DNA of 64,000 nucleotides from Corythucha ciliata (GCA_038030265.1 CM075941.1:40858164-40922163), one strand, 5' to 3'. Shown: positions 46,701 to 59,625, counted from the first letter of the stretch. Numbers and translations are program-made. Notes: generated by a model not told the origin, from the sequence alone.

Positions 46701-49700
46701 TAAATTCACGTTTCCACCCTGCCCCGGTACTTCGGTTACTGCCGGTGTTCGGTGCCCTGCCGGTACTGCGTGGTGGTATCGACCAACCAATGAGCCTGCG
46801 AAGTGGCCGGTCTTGGTGCGGGCGAGCTTCCCGCTGGAGCACATCCACCGATAAGTGGAGAGATCTGTGGAACTGTTTCGCAGGGGCGTTGGGGCCAGGG
46901 TAGAACGGCCGGGCTGAGTAGCACACCATTGGAAGGGGGCCCCAAACGCCAGGGATTTTTAGGGGCATGTTGACGGGCGTAGGAAAGTGAAAATGGGACT
47001 TATCCGGTGGAATTTCGCGTGTTATGCGACGATTTTGAGTCCATCCGACAAGGTGAATAAAAATATTTTCAGGTGCTGAGCAGTTGTATGGATGAATGTT
47101 GGATTCAGTCCACGATTCGGAGTCGATTCTGGTACGTTCGGGGATAATCCGTACCGTGCCCTTAACCCTGGTGCCTACGTCCAATAATTATGTTGAGTAA
47201 TCCCCGAGATTCGCGGTCCCGTCCAATTTTAAATTTTGGTCACTTCTACCAAAACAAACGAGGGCTAAAGCTGACAACTCTCAGGGCCATTTTCCCGGCC
47301 ACGACCAAAATTCGCTATAAGGGGGCCGTGAGCATTGAAAATGAAAGTTTGTACGATTACAGAGTTGCCCAGACGCCGCGGATCCAGAGATCAGCTCAAC
47401 GGAGGGCGCACAGAGAAGCCCCCCCTCCCTTTCGCCTACAAAGAAACTCATTAATTTGCCAAGATTTCAGGGTTTTCCAGGAGTTTAACTTTCCGTAGTT
47501 AACAGTAGCGTATCTAGTAGGGATAAAAAAGTCGTCACACACCTCCCGGCGGCAACCACACAGTTGCAGCATTTTCTCAGGGCGGATTTTTCCCTCTCAC
47601 TCACTCATTCTCTCCCTCTCTCTCACTCTCTCTCACTCTCTCTCTCTCTCTCTCTCTCACTTGTAGAGCAGCCCTCGCGGCCAACTCTTTGGGAATTCCC
47701 TATGGGGGGGGGGGCTGTGGGGGAAAATAAAGTCCCAGGACATTATCCCAATTTTGGAGGTGGCAGGCGGTGGGGGTAGCATCGTGGCAACCCTGGGGAA
47801 CTTCCTGGAAAGAATATTCCCTCAGGATGACCCCAGGTCTGACGACGCCATCTCGAGGGGTATAAGGGACGATGTGCAGAGGAGGAACTCCGGGCCGCTT
47901 TTGATAGGATGGCTGTGTGTCGGGCTCCCGGCTTGATCCGACCCAAGATGTTGGGGCGTTTGCCAGACCTAGTCGTGGAGGCCTATTTGGGCCTTTACAA
48001 CTGGTGTCTGGTTTCAGTGTACTTCCCAGCGCGGTGGCGGATCGCGGTCCTGGGGCCCATCTTGAAGTCGGCGGACCGGGACCCTGCCCTGCCTGATAGT
48101 TACCGACCTATCAGCCTCTTGCCTTGCGAGAGCAAAGTCCTAGAGCGCCTCCTCCTGGCGAGGATCGCACCGTTCATAGTTTGGGGCGATCCTGGGGGGG
48201 GGGGGTTCGACTGAGGCGGCCTCAGACGCCCTACAGACCTAGGTAGACTCCTCCCGGTGGAGGTATTCAGCGACGGTGCTTTTGGATGTCCAAGGCGCCT
48301 TCGACTCCGCGTGATGGCCACTTGTCTTGGGAGTGCTGCGCGAGTCCGGTGTTCCCCGGGATATATTCCGGGTAGTGGCTTCGTATAGTTCACGTCGAGG
48401 ACAGTGAGGTTCTGCGATGGCGAAAGCCAGGTTGAGTCTCCGGTATCGCAGGTGTGTCCCTAGGGCTCGGTGCTCTCGTCTGCACTATGGAACCTCCTTT
48501 TTGCGGGCCTCATGCAGTCGTCGTCTCGTCCAGCTCCCTGTAGGGGCTCAGTCGGGAGGTTTCCCGCATTCCGGGTGTCGTCGATGGGTGGTGTACAAGC
48601 CCCAGGTGGTCGTATTGCGGGGTCGACTGCCACGGGGCAGCTTCCCCTGGTTGTACCATACCAGGTGAACCTAACCCTGGTAACGGGAGACGTCGTGGGG
48701 AGGTGCCTTGGCGTCCAGATTGCCTGCCGCAGAGGGGCAAGCCCGGAGCTGGACGTAGTTGCGGGCAAACTTGAAAATGTGGTTGCCCTATTTAGGGATT
48801 CTGCTGAAAACACGTGAAGAGTGGATTTCCGCTGCCGGGTACGCTACTTCCTCTTGTATGGGGTGACCTGGTGGTGGCACCGCTATTCCAAGGGGCAGAG
48901 GGTGAAAGTCGTCAGCCTGCAGCGGCAGGCCTTGATCCGGGTAGCCATGGCGTACAGGACTGTCAGCTCTGACACCCTTCAGGTCATGACTGATTTCCCT
49001 GGCCGGAGCCAGGTGTTCTTAAGTCACTCTCTTGTCACACAGAATTATTAGTTTTCAGTTTAGTTAACTTTAGTCTTCCAATGTTACCCGATTTGGTCAG
49101 GGAATTCCGTGAAACTGGTCAGGAAAAACCGAAAAAAGTCAAGGAATTCCGTGGCAACCCTGCAAACCGAAACAATTGTTGTTTTTTTTAAGCAAATCCC
49201 GGAATTGGATTCAGTAAGTGTCAAATCCTCTGAAATACCCTAACTCGCAGGATTGCATTTTTGACAGTCTTAAACCCGTTAGATTGGCCGGTATATTGTA
49301 AGTGTCAATATCGCAAAATTGACTTTTTAGGGAGTCAATCCTCCAAAATTGGCTGTTTGAGTCAGTAAAATCCTTGTAGTTGGCTTCTGTGAGTGACAAT
49401 ACTCCGCAAAATTTGGATTATTGAAATGGCCCACGAAATCCACCAGATCCACGAAATTGCTCTTCAGAGTGAGGCGACACCCTAGGAATGTTTTATGCCA
49501 GCCCCACAAAATTGGGTTTTCTGACGTGCAAGATTCGCGAAATTATGTTTTTGAAAGATCCAAACCAGCGGTATCGTGTTTTTGAGGAGCAAAGGACGAA
49601 AATAGTTCTTGAAATAACCAAATTCACGAAATTGGGTTTCGTAAGCGTCAAATCCGCGAAATTTGTACTTCTAAAGAGTCGAACCCGCGGTGTTTTGAAG

Positions 49701-52700
49701 AACCAAAGCTGATTTTAGTTCACCACAATTTTCTTTTCAATCAGAGCTCAAATGTCGCCTGAATGCCCCTCCCAGCCCCCTCCCTATAGATCCTGTAATA
49801 CTTTGAATGCACTTGTTCTTACTTTTGTACCCCCCCCCCTCCATGACAATGGCGCACCCCGCCCCACCTCTGGGCAGCACTAGTAATATTTACAATAAAA
49901 TTAGAACTTTCTACAGACTCGGACTTTGAAGACTCCATCCCTCCGAAGCTCGACTCCACCTTAACAGAACACTCAGCTGGGATTGTCCTTAAACGGGTCG
50001 GCTACTACACCATACCATCCATGGATGAATTAGCTGGGCTGGTTGACGAAAATGGACGTTGCTTCGTCGATAATTTCACCGTCGGACGACTCAACTACGG
50101 AAATATTTTTTTCCCCCAAGCAATGGACGTGGCTGGCCTCAATATAGACGATATAGGTGAGAAGTTAATTTTTTTGTTGTAAGCTAACGAATCTTTAACC
50201 GGCCCCCCTCCCCTTCCTTCATCGTTCCACAGTTCATTTCAGACACAAAGAAGTTGTCGTCTACCCCAACGATGACAACAAGCCGCCCGTCGGTGAGGGT
50301 CTCAATCGTAAAGCTCAAGTCACGCTCGACCGTGTCTGGCCAGTTGATAAAACCACTCGACAGCCGATAACTGATCCCGATAAAATAGCGACTCTCGATT
50401 TCGAGTCAAAGCTCGCCCGTGCCTGCGCCAAAGACAACACTAAATTTGTGGAATATCGACCAACGACTGGGTCGTGGGTTTTTAAAGTAATTGTTATAAC
50501 TTTTTTTGTGCCACGTTGCGCTTCCGCACCCTCTTCACGCATTCAACTGTTAATTTTTCTTTCAGGTGGAGCATTTCTCCAAATATGGTCTCAGTGACTC
50601 GGATGATGAAGACACAGCTCCAGCGGTCGACATTAAAAAAATGAAGCTGAATCCTTTGGATTTGGCGCGTAAACCGGCGACATTGGATCCAGTTTTATTT
50701 CAAACGGAACAGGTGCTTTGAAAAACTCTCCGTGACTTTTGACGCGCGCTAGTGGAGTTGTGAGCCTTTGCAAGAGTTGGAAATGTAAATTTTTTTCAAT
50801 TTTATTCTTTCAGACTAACGGCTCATTGGCTCAGGGTGCCGTTCTGTTGTGCGATGAAGATGAAGACATGGATGACGGGATTACAAGTCCTTTCGATTTT
50901 GGTATGCTGAATTGGGGACCGTGTGGATTTTTGGGTGGGGCTGAATCTTTTTTTGGGTTTCAGATGATGAGATCGAAAAGAAATTGAGCCCAACGAGTCG
51001 GCTAGCCAAGGAAACTGGAACATCGTCGAGGAAATTGCAGGTCATGAAGGCATCGTTCTTTAGACAAGGGCTCAGTATGGGTAAGGATCCGTCTTGATCA
51101 TTTGTTTTAACTCAAATTCTCTGAAACTGTCATCAAATTTCTAGAGGACGATTTCTTAGAAAACGATTATGCCGATATGGATAATCACGCATCGTTCAGA
51201 GTCGGTGGCTTTAACGTCGACGCTAAAAAGATCCTCAATTGGTGCCAGGAAAATGAATTTGCCCTTATGGACGACGAAACCTGCGACGTAGTGAATCCAA
51301 GTGAGAACAACCCCCCCCCCCCCCGAATAAAATAAAACAAAAGCGGGCAAATCTTTTTTATTTTCCATTGCAGGTGAATTCGAACCCGAGCCGATGTTCG
51401 TCAAAGAGAGATCTCCCTCGCCCAAACTCGAAGTGCCTGAGAAATTGTTCGGGAAATTGACCCCGCGCTCTTTCGTCCTGAAATTTCGACAACAACTTAT
51501 TCCGCTGACTGATTCGGTGACGAAAAACGGATCGTGTCTTGTGGAGAAGGCGACTTTCGCGGGGCGAGGCTTTCGAGTCGGTTGGACTCCAAAAGGGTTG
51601 ACACTGTTGAATTCTCGTTTTTTCAACGACTCCAACCTTTTTGACGTTTGTGAGGGACGTCCAGCCGATAATTTGACTTTCCCTGCAGTTGAGGTTCATT
51701 CGCTGTACGGCAGCAGTGGGAGCGAGGATGTTACTTTCGAGGTAAGCGCCGCTTATTCTCACTTTTCTCTCTAATTTTGTTTAAATTCGTGCGTAAAACC
51801 ACATTGTGGTAGCGGGATTTTCTGGCATTCCAATCTTCCCAGACTTACTTGTTTTTTCGTAGACGTGTTAAAAGTTATTTTTGCTCCTAGGAAACCGTTT
51901 TAAAGCACTTGGAAGCCGTTTACCACGAAACTATCATCAGTAGTGTCAAAGACTGTCCGCTAGCATTGCCCAAGAAAGGCTCATCGGGACTCCGTCGCCA
52001 TTGTAAAACCTCCCTACGTCTCTCGTCCGCTTTCAAAGAACACCGGCACATTCAAATCGCCTCTGAAGTTTGGAGTCTGTGTGGTGCCCTTTGGGACGAT
52101 CTTGGAGTCGACCGTAATAAAAACAACAAACATTGTGAATTGCGTGTTTATTTTTAATAGGCTATAAATTTGTTTTTATTCATTTGTAGCTCCTGACAGT
52201 CACGCTTATGCCGTACAAAAGAAACAGGCGGTGTCTGAATGGCTCGAGGCCGTTCTCTCAGAACCCGTCACTAGAGAAGCGAAAAGACTTGAAGGACCAG
52301 CGGCCGTTTTCTCTTACTTAACCGGACGTAAAATTGACGAAGCGTGTGAAATTGCTCAACAAATTGGTAAAAATACTTTGTTCCTGCCTGGGACCACCAT
52401 TTTTTGTCTCATCTCATTTCATCTTCAGGGGATACTCTGCAGTCTCTAATGATCTCTCAATGTCAAAGCTCTGACGAAGTAAAATCATTGATCCAAAAAC
52501 AGCTCGTTCAGTGGCGCGATACTCAAGCGGATTTACATATCGATATCAATCGTATGAAAAGTGCAATGCTTTTGGCCGGGATTCCAGTCCACAAAGCGAG
52601 TAGTTCGGTGATAAATTCGTGCTCTGATATCGGCTGGTTGAGAGCGTTCGCTCTCCATTTATGGTCCGTTCTCCAGCATTTTTAACTAACGTTAGTTTTT

Positions 52701-55700
52701 TGTTGTAATTTTAATAATTAAACATTTCCAGGTACGTAACCCCTTACACGTCGACAGTGACCGACGCTCTTCTCTCCTACGAAAAGTCTTTCATGAGTGG
52801 CTGGGATGAAAATTACGCTAGCCCCCCAGTGCCTTTCTACTCCGATCAATATACCATTTCGACTGGTGGAAATAAACCGTTATACGATATTCTTTATCAC
52901 GTCTTGAAATTGTATTCGTTCAAATCGTACCCGATGGAGCAGCTGTTGAACCCAGCCACTTATACGCCCGATCTTCTCGACTACCGACTCAGGTTTGTTG
53001 TCTAATGAAACGTTTACTTTTGCCGTTGCTCCAACTTTTTTCTTTTTTTCATGGTTCCAGCTGGTTCGTGATGCGAGTACTCAACGAGTTGGGCTACTCT
53101 CATTTGTCCGAATTTTCGGCCGCCGTCATTCACACGAGCTTTGCTTCTCAGTTGGAGGCTCAAGGACTGTGGGAGTGGGCGGTATTTGTACTGATGCACA
53201 TAGCGAATATCGATGAGTGAGTTGAAATTTTTTTTTTTCCACTACTTTTAGGGTTATTATTCCAACGCCAATTTACACGGTGAATCTAAAATTCTTGGCC
53301 TATTATGCAATGTCTGGTTAAATAATTATCCGAAAACCAGGTCTTGGGCCACGGGTAGTCCCGTGAAGGAACTAAACAGCACGAGTACGGCAATACGCCA
53401 ACTTTGGTCCTTCTAATCGGTACCATTGACGGATAAAATAAGGCGGCACTCGCCCCTTCCATTCTTAAAACTATTTATGTGGCCCTCTTGTTCCTGGAAA
53501 GATCACACAATCTAACTTAAATGAACACCGTTTATTGAAACGTCGTTTTTGCCATTTTCATTGTCCTTGCAGCCATTTTTTTTAGGGCGCGAATAGCCAG
53601 TTTAGCCAATTTTACAACGCGAATAGCCACGTCAAGCCAATTTAAAGGGCGAGAGCAGTCAGTGCATCAGCACGGAGAAGTATTACAGAAATCAATAGTC
53701 GGGAGGGGGGGTTGAGACGACTCTATGCGGGGAACGAATAACCCATTTATCGTTTTAAAGGGTGCGGAATTGCAAAATAATCCATTAAAGGGCGCGAATA
53801 GCCAGTTTGGTCATTTTTATGGGTGTTGAAAGTCAGTTTAGCCATTTTCCACTACTCCATCTGTTTGGCGCGAGTGGACATTATTTGTAGAACGTCAATG
53901 AAACAGTCGTGCCAATTTCAAGGCGTTTTGGCTATTTCATAAAGAATCGTCAGTTAAGTCATTTTTAAAAAGCGGAACGGCCAGTTTGGCCATTTTTAGG
54001 ACCAATTGAGTCAGATGTGCCACTTTTGGGAGTGAATAGCGGGGTTAGCTATTTTTAAGCCACCGTCGGTTTAGCCATTTTCTATTACGGTGATGATGAG
54101 AGGTAGTTGGGGGGAGGGTATGAAGAGCTATTTTTGAGGAGGTGAATTGACAGTCTGCCATTTTCATGGAATTTTGGCTATTTTCCGGTGAATCGTTAAT
54201 TAAATCATTTTTAAGGAGTGAATGACCATTTTGACAGTTTTTTGGGCCAATTGAGTCAGATTTGCCAATTTCAGGGCGGTCAATAGCGGATTTTTCTATT
54301 TTTAGGGCACGGACCAGCAAAGTTTTGATATTTTCAAGAAACCCATGGACATGGTTATTTTGGCAATTTTCGGAGTGCAAATGCGGTTTGTCAATTGGTT
54401 GTACAATGGTTAGAGTCAATTGAGTAAGATTTGCCTAATTTTTAGGGCCTAAATTGCCAGTTGCGCATTGTCAAGGTGCGGATGATCAGTTTAGCCATTT
54501 TTGCTTCGCCGCGAATGGTCGGTTTCCATTCTTAGACCACGAATATCACCAGTTTAGATACTTTCACGGCACGAATCTTCAGTTAAGAAGTTTTTCGGGT
54601 GAGTTTGAGTCAGATCTGCCAATTTTTGGCTATTTTGGCCAGATTTGGCTATTTTTAGGCCGTCAGTTTAAGCATTTTCCAGGCTTGAATCATTAGTTTT
54701 CCCATTTTTAAAGCTAAGTTAGTTAGATCTAAAAATTTTAGGCCACGAATCGTCAGTTTAGCCATTTTCAAGGATCCGAATCCGAATGGTCAGTTTGGCC
54801 CATTGTTTGAGCGCAAAGGGTCCGTTTCGCCATTTTTAGGGCGCGAATATCGTCTGTTTGGTAATGTTCATGATGCGAATTGTCGGTGTAGCAAATTTTT
54901 TTTACGCGGATTATAGCCTTTTCTCCATTTTAGCCACGAGTTTGCACTTCTCAATTTTATAGCCGCGAATTAACGATTCTCCAATTTTTAGCTGCGACTT
55001 TTTCAATTTTTTTTTCACTTATAATCAATTTTATCCACGGATTTGCAGTTGTTTTTTTTTTTCACTTTGACCCACGAGTTTTAGCGAGTTTTCTCAATTT
55101 CAGCCTTCGAATTGGTTTTTTTCTCAATTTCAGTTGCGAATGAGCACTTTTTCTCAAATTAATGTGCGAATTAGCGTGTTTGTCGTGATTTACAGTTCTT
55201 CTCGTCTTTTACAGTGAATTACAGCGCTTTTTCTCAATTTTTACCGTGAAATATAGCGCTTTTTCTCTATCTTGACCGCCAAGGTGTTAGCAGTTCAGCC
55301 ATGAATTAGTGCTTTCTCTCAGTTTTAGCCGCTTTTTCTCAGTTTTTAGTTTAATATAGTTGTTTACAATTTTAGCCGCGAATTTGCATTTGTTTCTATT
55401 TTAGGCGCAAATCACCGTTTTTATAATTTTTAGGCGTGAAATTATTGTTGTTTCACATTCACTCGCGATTTAACAACTTCTCGCTAGTACATTAGCGTTA
55501 TTAGTGATTTTTTCTTCAATCAGGTCTTGCGTGTAGTTACATCGTAAATACTGTGATTTAGTGAATTTTCTCAATTATTTTAATAACAAATCGGCGATTT
55601 TTTGCAATTTTAGCCTCGCATATTAGTGTTTTTTTAATATTATAGCCGAGTAATTTCTCATTCACAATTTTAACTGCCCCTTTAAAGACCTACAGAAACT

Positions 55701-57460
55701 TAACATCAGTGCGAATGCTAGCCAAATCGCCGTTCAACCAGATAGCCAAGTCTCCTTTTCTCGTTGCAACATCTACGAACATTAAAACCTTGAAAATCCC
55801 TATTTTCTCATCTTACAAGATTTTGAGGGGCTCCCTCTGAACGCGGTCCGCCCCCCTCGCCGACACCTCGGATGCTACTGACAGGACCCTGGGCTGTCTT
55901 TACTGCAGTTGAGACCCCGGAGCCAGGTTGACATTAGGCACCCCCTGGACACGCCTTTTTTCCACTTTTAGCCGTGAATTAGCGTTTTTTCTCACATTTT
56001 ACCGTGAATTAGCTATTATCCCCAATCTGTGAATGAGCGTTTTTTCAAATAGTGATTCGACACATTTTAGTCGATAATTTAGGTGTTCTCGACTCATTCA
56101 CGAATTAGCAATTTTCAATCTCAATTTCTGCCACGAATTTCTGATTTTCCAATTTTAGCTACGAATTTTGTTTTTTTTTCTTAATTTTACCCCCGAATCA
56201 ATAATTTTCTCAATGTTAGCTGCTCAAGGTCCCATGTACCTACTCAATTTCATCCGCGAATCAGGACTTTGTCTCACTTCATCGATTTTAGCGGCGAATA
56301 ATCTCACCTTCACTATTTTGGCCGCGAATTAGCTATTAGCCTCCCTCGCCCGCCGTTTGCTGTTTCGTGTTGACTTGGAAGTGAAGAAGAAGAAGAAAAA
56401 AAAAACCCTGAAGCATTTGGGGCCACAAAAAAATCATAATTTTAGCGAACCTATGATCATTGATCAACATTAGTCGGCTATCGTCAGAAGAATTTCTTCT
56501 GAGTATCTTTCTTCACAAATTAGAAAATAAAGAAGAATCTGGGGCCCCTGCCTTAAGAACGGCACTGCCAGAGCCATCGCGATTCGACGAATTGATCACC
56601 TTTTTTTTTTCAGGCGAAAAGCCCTAATAAAGGGCGTCATCGGCCGAAACATCACCTCAAAGGCTGAATGTGACAAAGAGCAGTTTCTCATTAAAAAATT
56701 GTCAATTCCCGAAAGTTGGATTTACGAGGCTAAAGCAGTTCGATGTTCGTTCAATAAAAAGTACGAAGACGTCGCTCGGTATTTAATAAAAGCCGGCAAG
56801 TGGAACGATTGCCACGATGTCGTTATGAAACATTTGTCTTCGAAATATATCGCCAATGGTGAGTTTGTCAACTATAAAATAACTTGATTTCATCAATTTT
56901 TCACGATTTATTTTTTTTTTCGGGAAATTCTCAGAAAATTACGAATTTCTTGAGAAATTACTCAAGGAACTGGCTCAGGAATCGAGAGCGAAAGAAATAG
57001 TCGGATGGACGACAGGCGGTGCCGTGGTTTTAAAATATTTGGAGTTGATTCAAGAAGTCAAGCATATTGTCGCTGCCCGTGATCCTTCGATTGGGTACCA
57101 TTTGGAGCGCCTGCAGCCTCACATGAAAGAGCTATGCCAGAAAATTAAATTGATGAAAACGTCTTCACCTATGGACAAGTAAATAATTTACATTTAAAAT
57201 TGTTTTTCATTGATATTTAAAACTTTTCTTTGCTCTTTTTTTTTTCTGTTTCCCACTCGTTAAGGCTGAGTCAAGCTGAAATGGCCAAGCGAACCGCCGA
57301 CCTGATTCAAAATTTAATAATCACACATTGTGAAGATAGAAGCCCCATGGGAGTCAACGTCCTCTGCCACTTAATTAATGATTTACCACTAACGAAGGAC
57401 TTTGCTAGCCTCGAATGGATGTCCATCACTTCATCCTGGGGCCAGAGCACGAGTGTCTGA
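43706..57460 (+). CDS. Nup98-96: Nuclear pore protein precursor Nup98-Nup96, 28 exons, 5' end incomplete
   Basis: The precursor cleaves itself into Nup98 (FG permeability barrier, mRNA export) and Nup96 (scaffold of the Y-complex). Exons: 43706-43918, 43996-44259, 44328-44539, 44598-44670, 44729-44938, 45006-45106, 45186-45456, 45517-45721, 45792-45897, 45955-46098, 46164-46384, 46453-46527, 46583-46680, 49917-50156, 50233-50486, 50566-50712, 50814-50901, 50964-51080, 51145-51300, 51374-51741, 51891-52113, 52190-52366, 52429-52663, 52732-52992, 53061-53216, 56614-56858, 56935-57178, 57265-57460. All junctions are GT..AG and in phase; 5,300 nt, about 1,765 residues, stop TGA. Order: GLFG/FG repeats, GLEBS motif, more FG repeats, autoproteolytic domain, then Nup96. 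Two long introns hold an R1-like LINE and repeat arrays. A start exon is missing from the model. Confidence 0.94.
44328..44539 (+). other. Nup98-96: Nup98 exon with the GLEBS (Rae1/Gle2-binding) motif
   Basis: Codes for [38 protein letters not shown] and LANRKGPQ, the conserved GLEBS signature through which Nup98 holds Rae1. It sits between FG-repeat blocks, as in all animal Nup98 proteins. Confidence 0.95.
46681..47759. other. First part of the 3.2-kb Nup98 intron
   Basis: GC-richer than its surroundings; possibly the degraded 5' part of the R1-like LINE, but I could not recognise ORF1 motifs with confidence. A CT-rich microsatellite lies at 47,591-47,660. Confidence 0.4.
47591..47660. repeat. 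CT-rich (TCTC)n microsatellite
   Basis: About 70 bp of CTCTC/CACT repeats, seen directly. Confidence 0.9.
47760..49020 (+). pseudogene. R1-like non-LTR retrotransposon, degenerate reverse transcriptase
   Basis: Fragments in several frames follow R1-clade order: [12 protein letters not shown], then [20 protein letters not shown] with [12 protein letters not shown], then [10 protein letters not shown] (about 48,280), then [12 protein letters not shown] (about 48,480), and a C-terminal [20 protein letters not shown] (about 48,920). It is broken by several frameshifts and stops. It lies in the same orientation as Nup98, inside an intron. Confidence 0.8.
49200..49740. repeat. Array of family D units (forward)
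   Basis: About 17 diverged units (CCCACAAAATTGGGTTTT, CACGAAATTG, CGCGAAATT) at 30-35-bp spacing, directly after the LINE. A C-rich stretch (49,829) follows. Confidence 0.75.
49917..50712 (+). other. Nup98-96: Nup98 autoproteolytic domain; cleavage between 50,577 and 50,578
   Basis: Three exons code for the C-terminal Nup98 domain ([62 protein letters not shown]). The HFS triad is intact, with Ser as nucleophile and cleavage between Phe and Ser, so Nup96 begins [12 protein letters not shown]. Confidence 0.95.
53217..53560. other. Start of the 3.4-kb Nup98 intron
   Basis: Unique non-coding sequence; nothing recognised. Confidence 0.5.
53560..54890. repeat. Array of family A units (reverse)
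   Basis: Units reading GTCAGTTTAGCCATTTTTAG plus GGCGCGAAT, about 30-bp spacing, roughly 40 copies, in the last long intron of Nup98. Confidence 0.87.
54890..56340. repeat. Array of family C units (reverse), broken by an orphan hAT-like end at 55,880
   Basis: Reverse C units (TTTTTCTCAATTTTAGCCGC plus GAATTAGCG) follow A abruptly near 54,900. A GC-rich stretch ends in ..CTCGGATGCTACTG at 55,880, resembling the right end at 27,338. C units resume from about 55,960. Confidence 0.82.
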
Positions 57461-57690
57461 AAAAAAGTTGCGAATCACAATTGTGTTAACGTGAGTTAAG
57501 TATTCGTTGTGTACATTTTTATTTTTGAAGAAATCGTGTTTTTATACTTATTGAACCTGTTACTTTTCGTGTTTTATTCTTTGTTCTTAAGTTCATAAAG
57601 AGGGAGTTTGCTGTTCGTATTGATTTTCATTTTGTTCAATTCTTCCCAGGTGCAGTACTCTAGGACCGCAATTCCAATAAATAAACTATC
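57461..57690 (+). terminator. Nup98-Nup96 3' UTR with polyadenylation signals
   Basis: After the TGA at 57,460, overlapping AATAAATAAA at 57,676-57,685 offers the polyadenylation signal, just before the NDUFAF7 promoter region. Confidence 0.55.
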
Positions 57691-57763
57691 AAATAAGAGT
57701 AAAGCTTACGTTTCCGACAACGCGTGTCCTATCCCCTTTTTCCCGCCATGACAGGCGCGACGA

Positions 57764-57768
57764 CCAAT
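57764..57768 (+). promoter_or_regulatory. CCAAT box, probable NDUFAF7 promoter
   Basis: CGACCAATCG lies about 120 bp upstream of the preferred NDUFAF7 ATG in a locally GC-rich stretch. It argues against translation starting at the earlier in-frame ATG (57,724). Confidence 0.4.
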
Positions 57769-57885
57769 CGCCAAGCACTGCCGTTTATCAGTGTTATCTA
57801 TGAAAGTAGAAGGAAAGTAGCTATCAGCCGGTGGCTTAATATGCAAAACAACTCTGGCAGTTTTTTTTTCTTTCTTTCTGTCGCT

Positions 57886-58367
57886 ATGTCGTCGAAATTG
57901 TGCTGTCAACTGAAAAACATGAATTTAGTGCGACATTTTTTAAACTTCCGCTGTCGTCGTTACTCATCGCAGGCAGTTGGCGTCCCTCCGGCGAAAGAGG
58001 AGAGGAATTTCTCGTGTCTGAAAAGTATCGCAAGTAAAATCAAATTGTGTGGACCGATCACAGTGGCCGATTATATGAGGGAAGTCCTTTTGAATCCAAT
58101 CAGCGGCTATTATTCGACAAAGGAAGTGTTTGGCACCAAGGGTGATTTTATCACTTCGCCCGAAATTAGTCAACTTTTTGGAGAGGTAGGTGACTAACGT
58201 GGAATTAAGGACTGGAAGTTGTTGCTGACGGGGGAAAATCTCTGGCTTTGACTCAGATGATCGGAATTTGGACGATAAGTGAATGGCAAAAATTGGGCAG
58301 CCCGGCTCCTTTGAGTCTGGTCGAACTTGGCCCTGGTCGAGGGACTATGATGCAAGACATTTTAAGA
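57886..58367 (+). CDS. NDUFAF7: NDUFAF7, mitochondrial complex I assembly arginine methyltransferase (first two exons)
   Basis: NDUFAF7 (MidA family) dimethylates an arginine of NDUFS2 early in complex I assembly in the mitochondrial matrix. Exons 57886-58185 (100 codons) and 58257-58367 (37 codons) join in phase 0. The N-terminus [18 protein letters not shown] is a typical basic, acid-poor presequence. Family motifs are [39 protein letters not shown] and the SAM-binding ELGPGRG. I chose the ATG at 57,886; 57,919 is equally plausible, and an upstream in-frame ATG at 57,724 lies before the CCAAT box. The remaining two thirds of the protein were not found in the next 5.6 kb and probably lie beyond the window. 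Confidence 0.9.
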
Positions 58368-59300
58368 GTAAGTCGATGAATTGTTTCCTTCCTTCGTCAT
58401 TTTGAATTTTCCTACAGGGCCTGTTCGTTGTCATTCCAAACGTACTTTTATACTCCTACGCTGGGTCATCTCCCCTCACCCTCCTGCAGCAGTTTCCTGG
58501 TCAATTCGCGTTCGAAAAATTAATGTTCCCTTCCACTACGCGTATGGTTGCCAAATCTCCCAATAACCCACGTGGGAAGAAAACTATTAAATAACCACTG
58601 AAATTGGTTATTTGGCCATGAAATCACCCCAATTGATCGATATAAGGCCTATGTTGTTGTGTAACCACCGGTGAAACTAAACATTTGAGGGCCTGGGACG
58701 GTAATCTCAATGAGGCATGTGAGGCCCGTATATGCCCAGTCGTTCCTCGACTCCACCCAACCTTGGGTCCTCCTAATTTGCGGACCAACAAAACGAATTC
58801 TGCGGACCAGCCCATAACTCTCCGTAAAGTGTTCCGACTGGGCTGATTTTCTGTAATTATACTCTAATCTGATGGCAGTACAAGCCATCAAAATTTGATG
58901 ACGATCCGGTTTGCGTAGCTGTGTTTGTAACTTTTTGTAATATGTAATAACATGGAATCGAGTTCGCGGTCCTGCCTCCGTTTCGACCTCAGACCTTCAG
59001 CTACTTGGACTTGAGCTTCTCGGTCCTAGTCTCATCAGCCCGGCAATTGAGCCGAGGACGGAGCCGGTGGTCCGCCTTTCGCCAGCGCTTCATTGTGCCA
59101 TTTTTTACGATTGTCCGGTGGGTCGCTGGCCGCCAGCGTGTTCATCATAAATTTGCGTAGCGTTAAATTTTGGATTTTGATCAATTTTAGCTACTAAGTT
59201 GGCCCCAGAAATTAGTTTTCTCTCAATTTTCGCCTTAGTCATAATTTAGACAGCGCTGCAGTTGACCGTTTGGCAAACCCGTTTTTGTGGGCAGCTTTCC
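58368..59300. other. NDUFAF7 intron, unique sequence
   Basis: No gene seen. A few family C-like units at 59,165-59,240. The open frames on both strands have no family resemblance. Confidence 0.45.
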
Positions 59301-59303
59301 ATT

Positions 59304-59447
59304 AGCCTCCTTTTACGCGAGTAAGTTTTTTGTTCAAAAATATGTTCAATCTGATCACAAACAGTCCGTTTCAGGCAGGGAACATTTCTGTTAATTTTTT
59401 TCAAAATGGCTACTTTTATCAAAAAACTTACTCGTGTACAAGGGGCT
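59304..59447. mobile_element. Small MITE-like inverted-repeat element
   Basis: Left GCCTCCTTTTACGCGAGTAA with GTTTTTTG, and the complement of the right arm (AAAAAACTTACTCGTGTACA) matching over about 25 bp. A TTA on each side may be the target duplication. Confidence 0.5.
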
Positions 59448-59625
59448 TTAGATTGAAGCTACTTATTTATTGCTTCCCCGATTGTGTTTACACGCTTAAA
59501 AGTATTTTGATATGTTGTAGTAGGGGAGCCCAAGAGGGGATTTCGGCGTTTACTAAAGCGCGTCAGATTAATATACTGCGGATATCTTGTACCTAGTTGA
59601 GTACCTCCACCAAATATAAGCCCTA

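Noticed and set aside
46672..47184. 170-codon minus-strand open frame in the Nup98 intron
   Set aside because: No family resemblance, atypical composition (Pro/Arg-rich), GC-rich strand artefact opposite a probable LINE relic.
57724..57885. Upstream in-frame ATG of NDUFAF7
   Set aside because: It precedes the CCAAT box and would add a non-presequence leader; the ATGs at 57,886 or 57,919 give a normal mitochondrial presequence.
58416..58560. Candidate third NDUFAF7 exon after CCTACAG at 58,418
   Set aside because: The translation does not match the expected continuation of the methyltransferase fold and soon stops.
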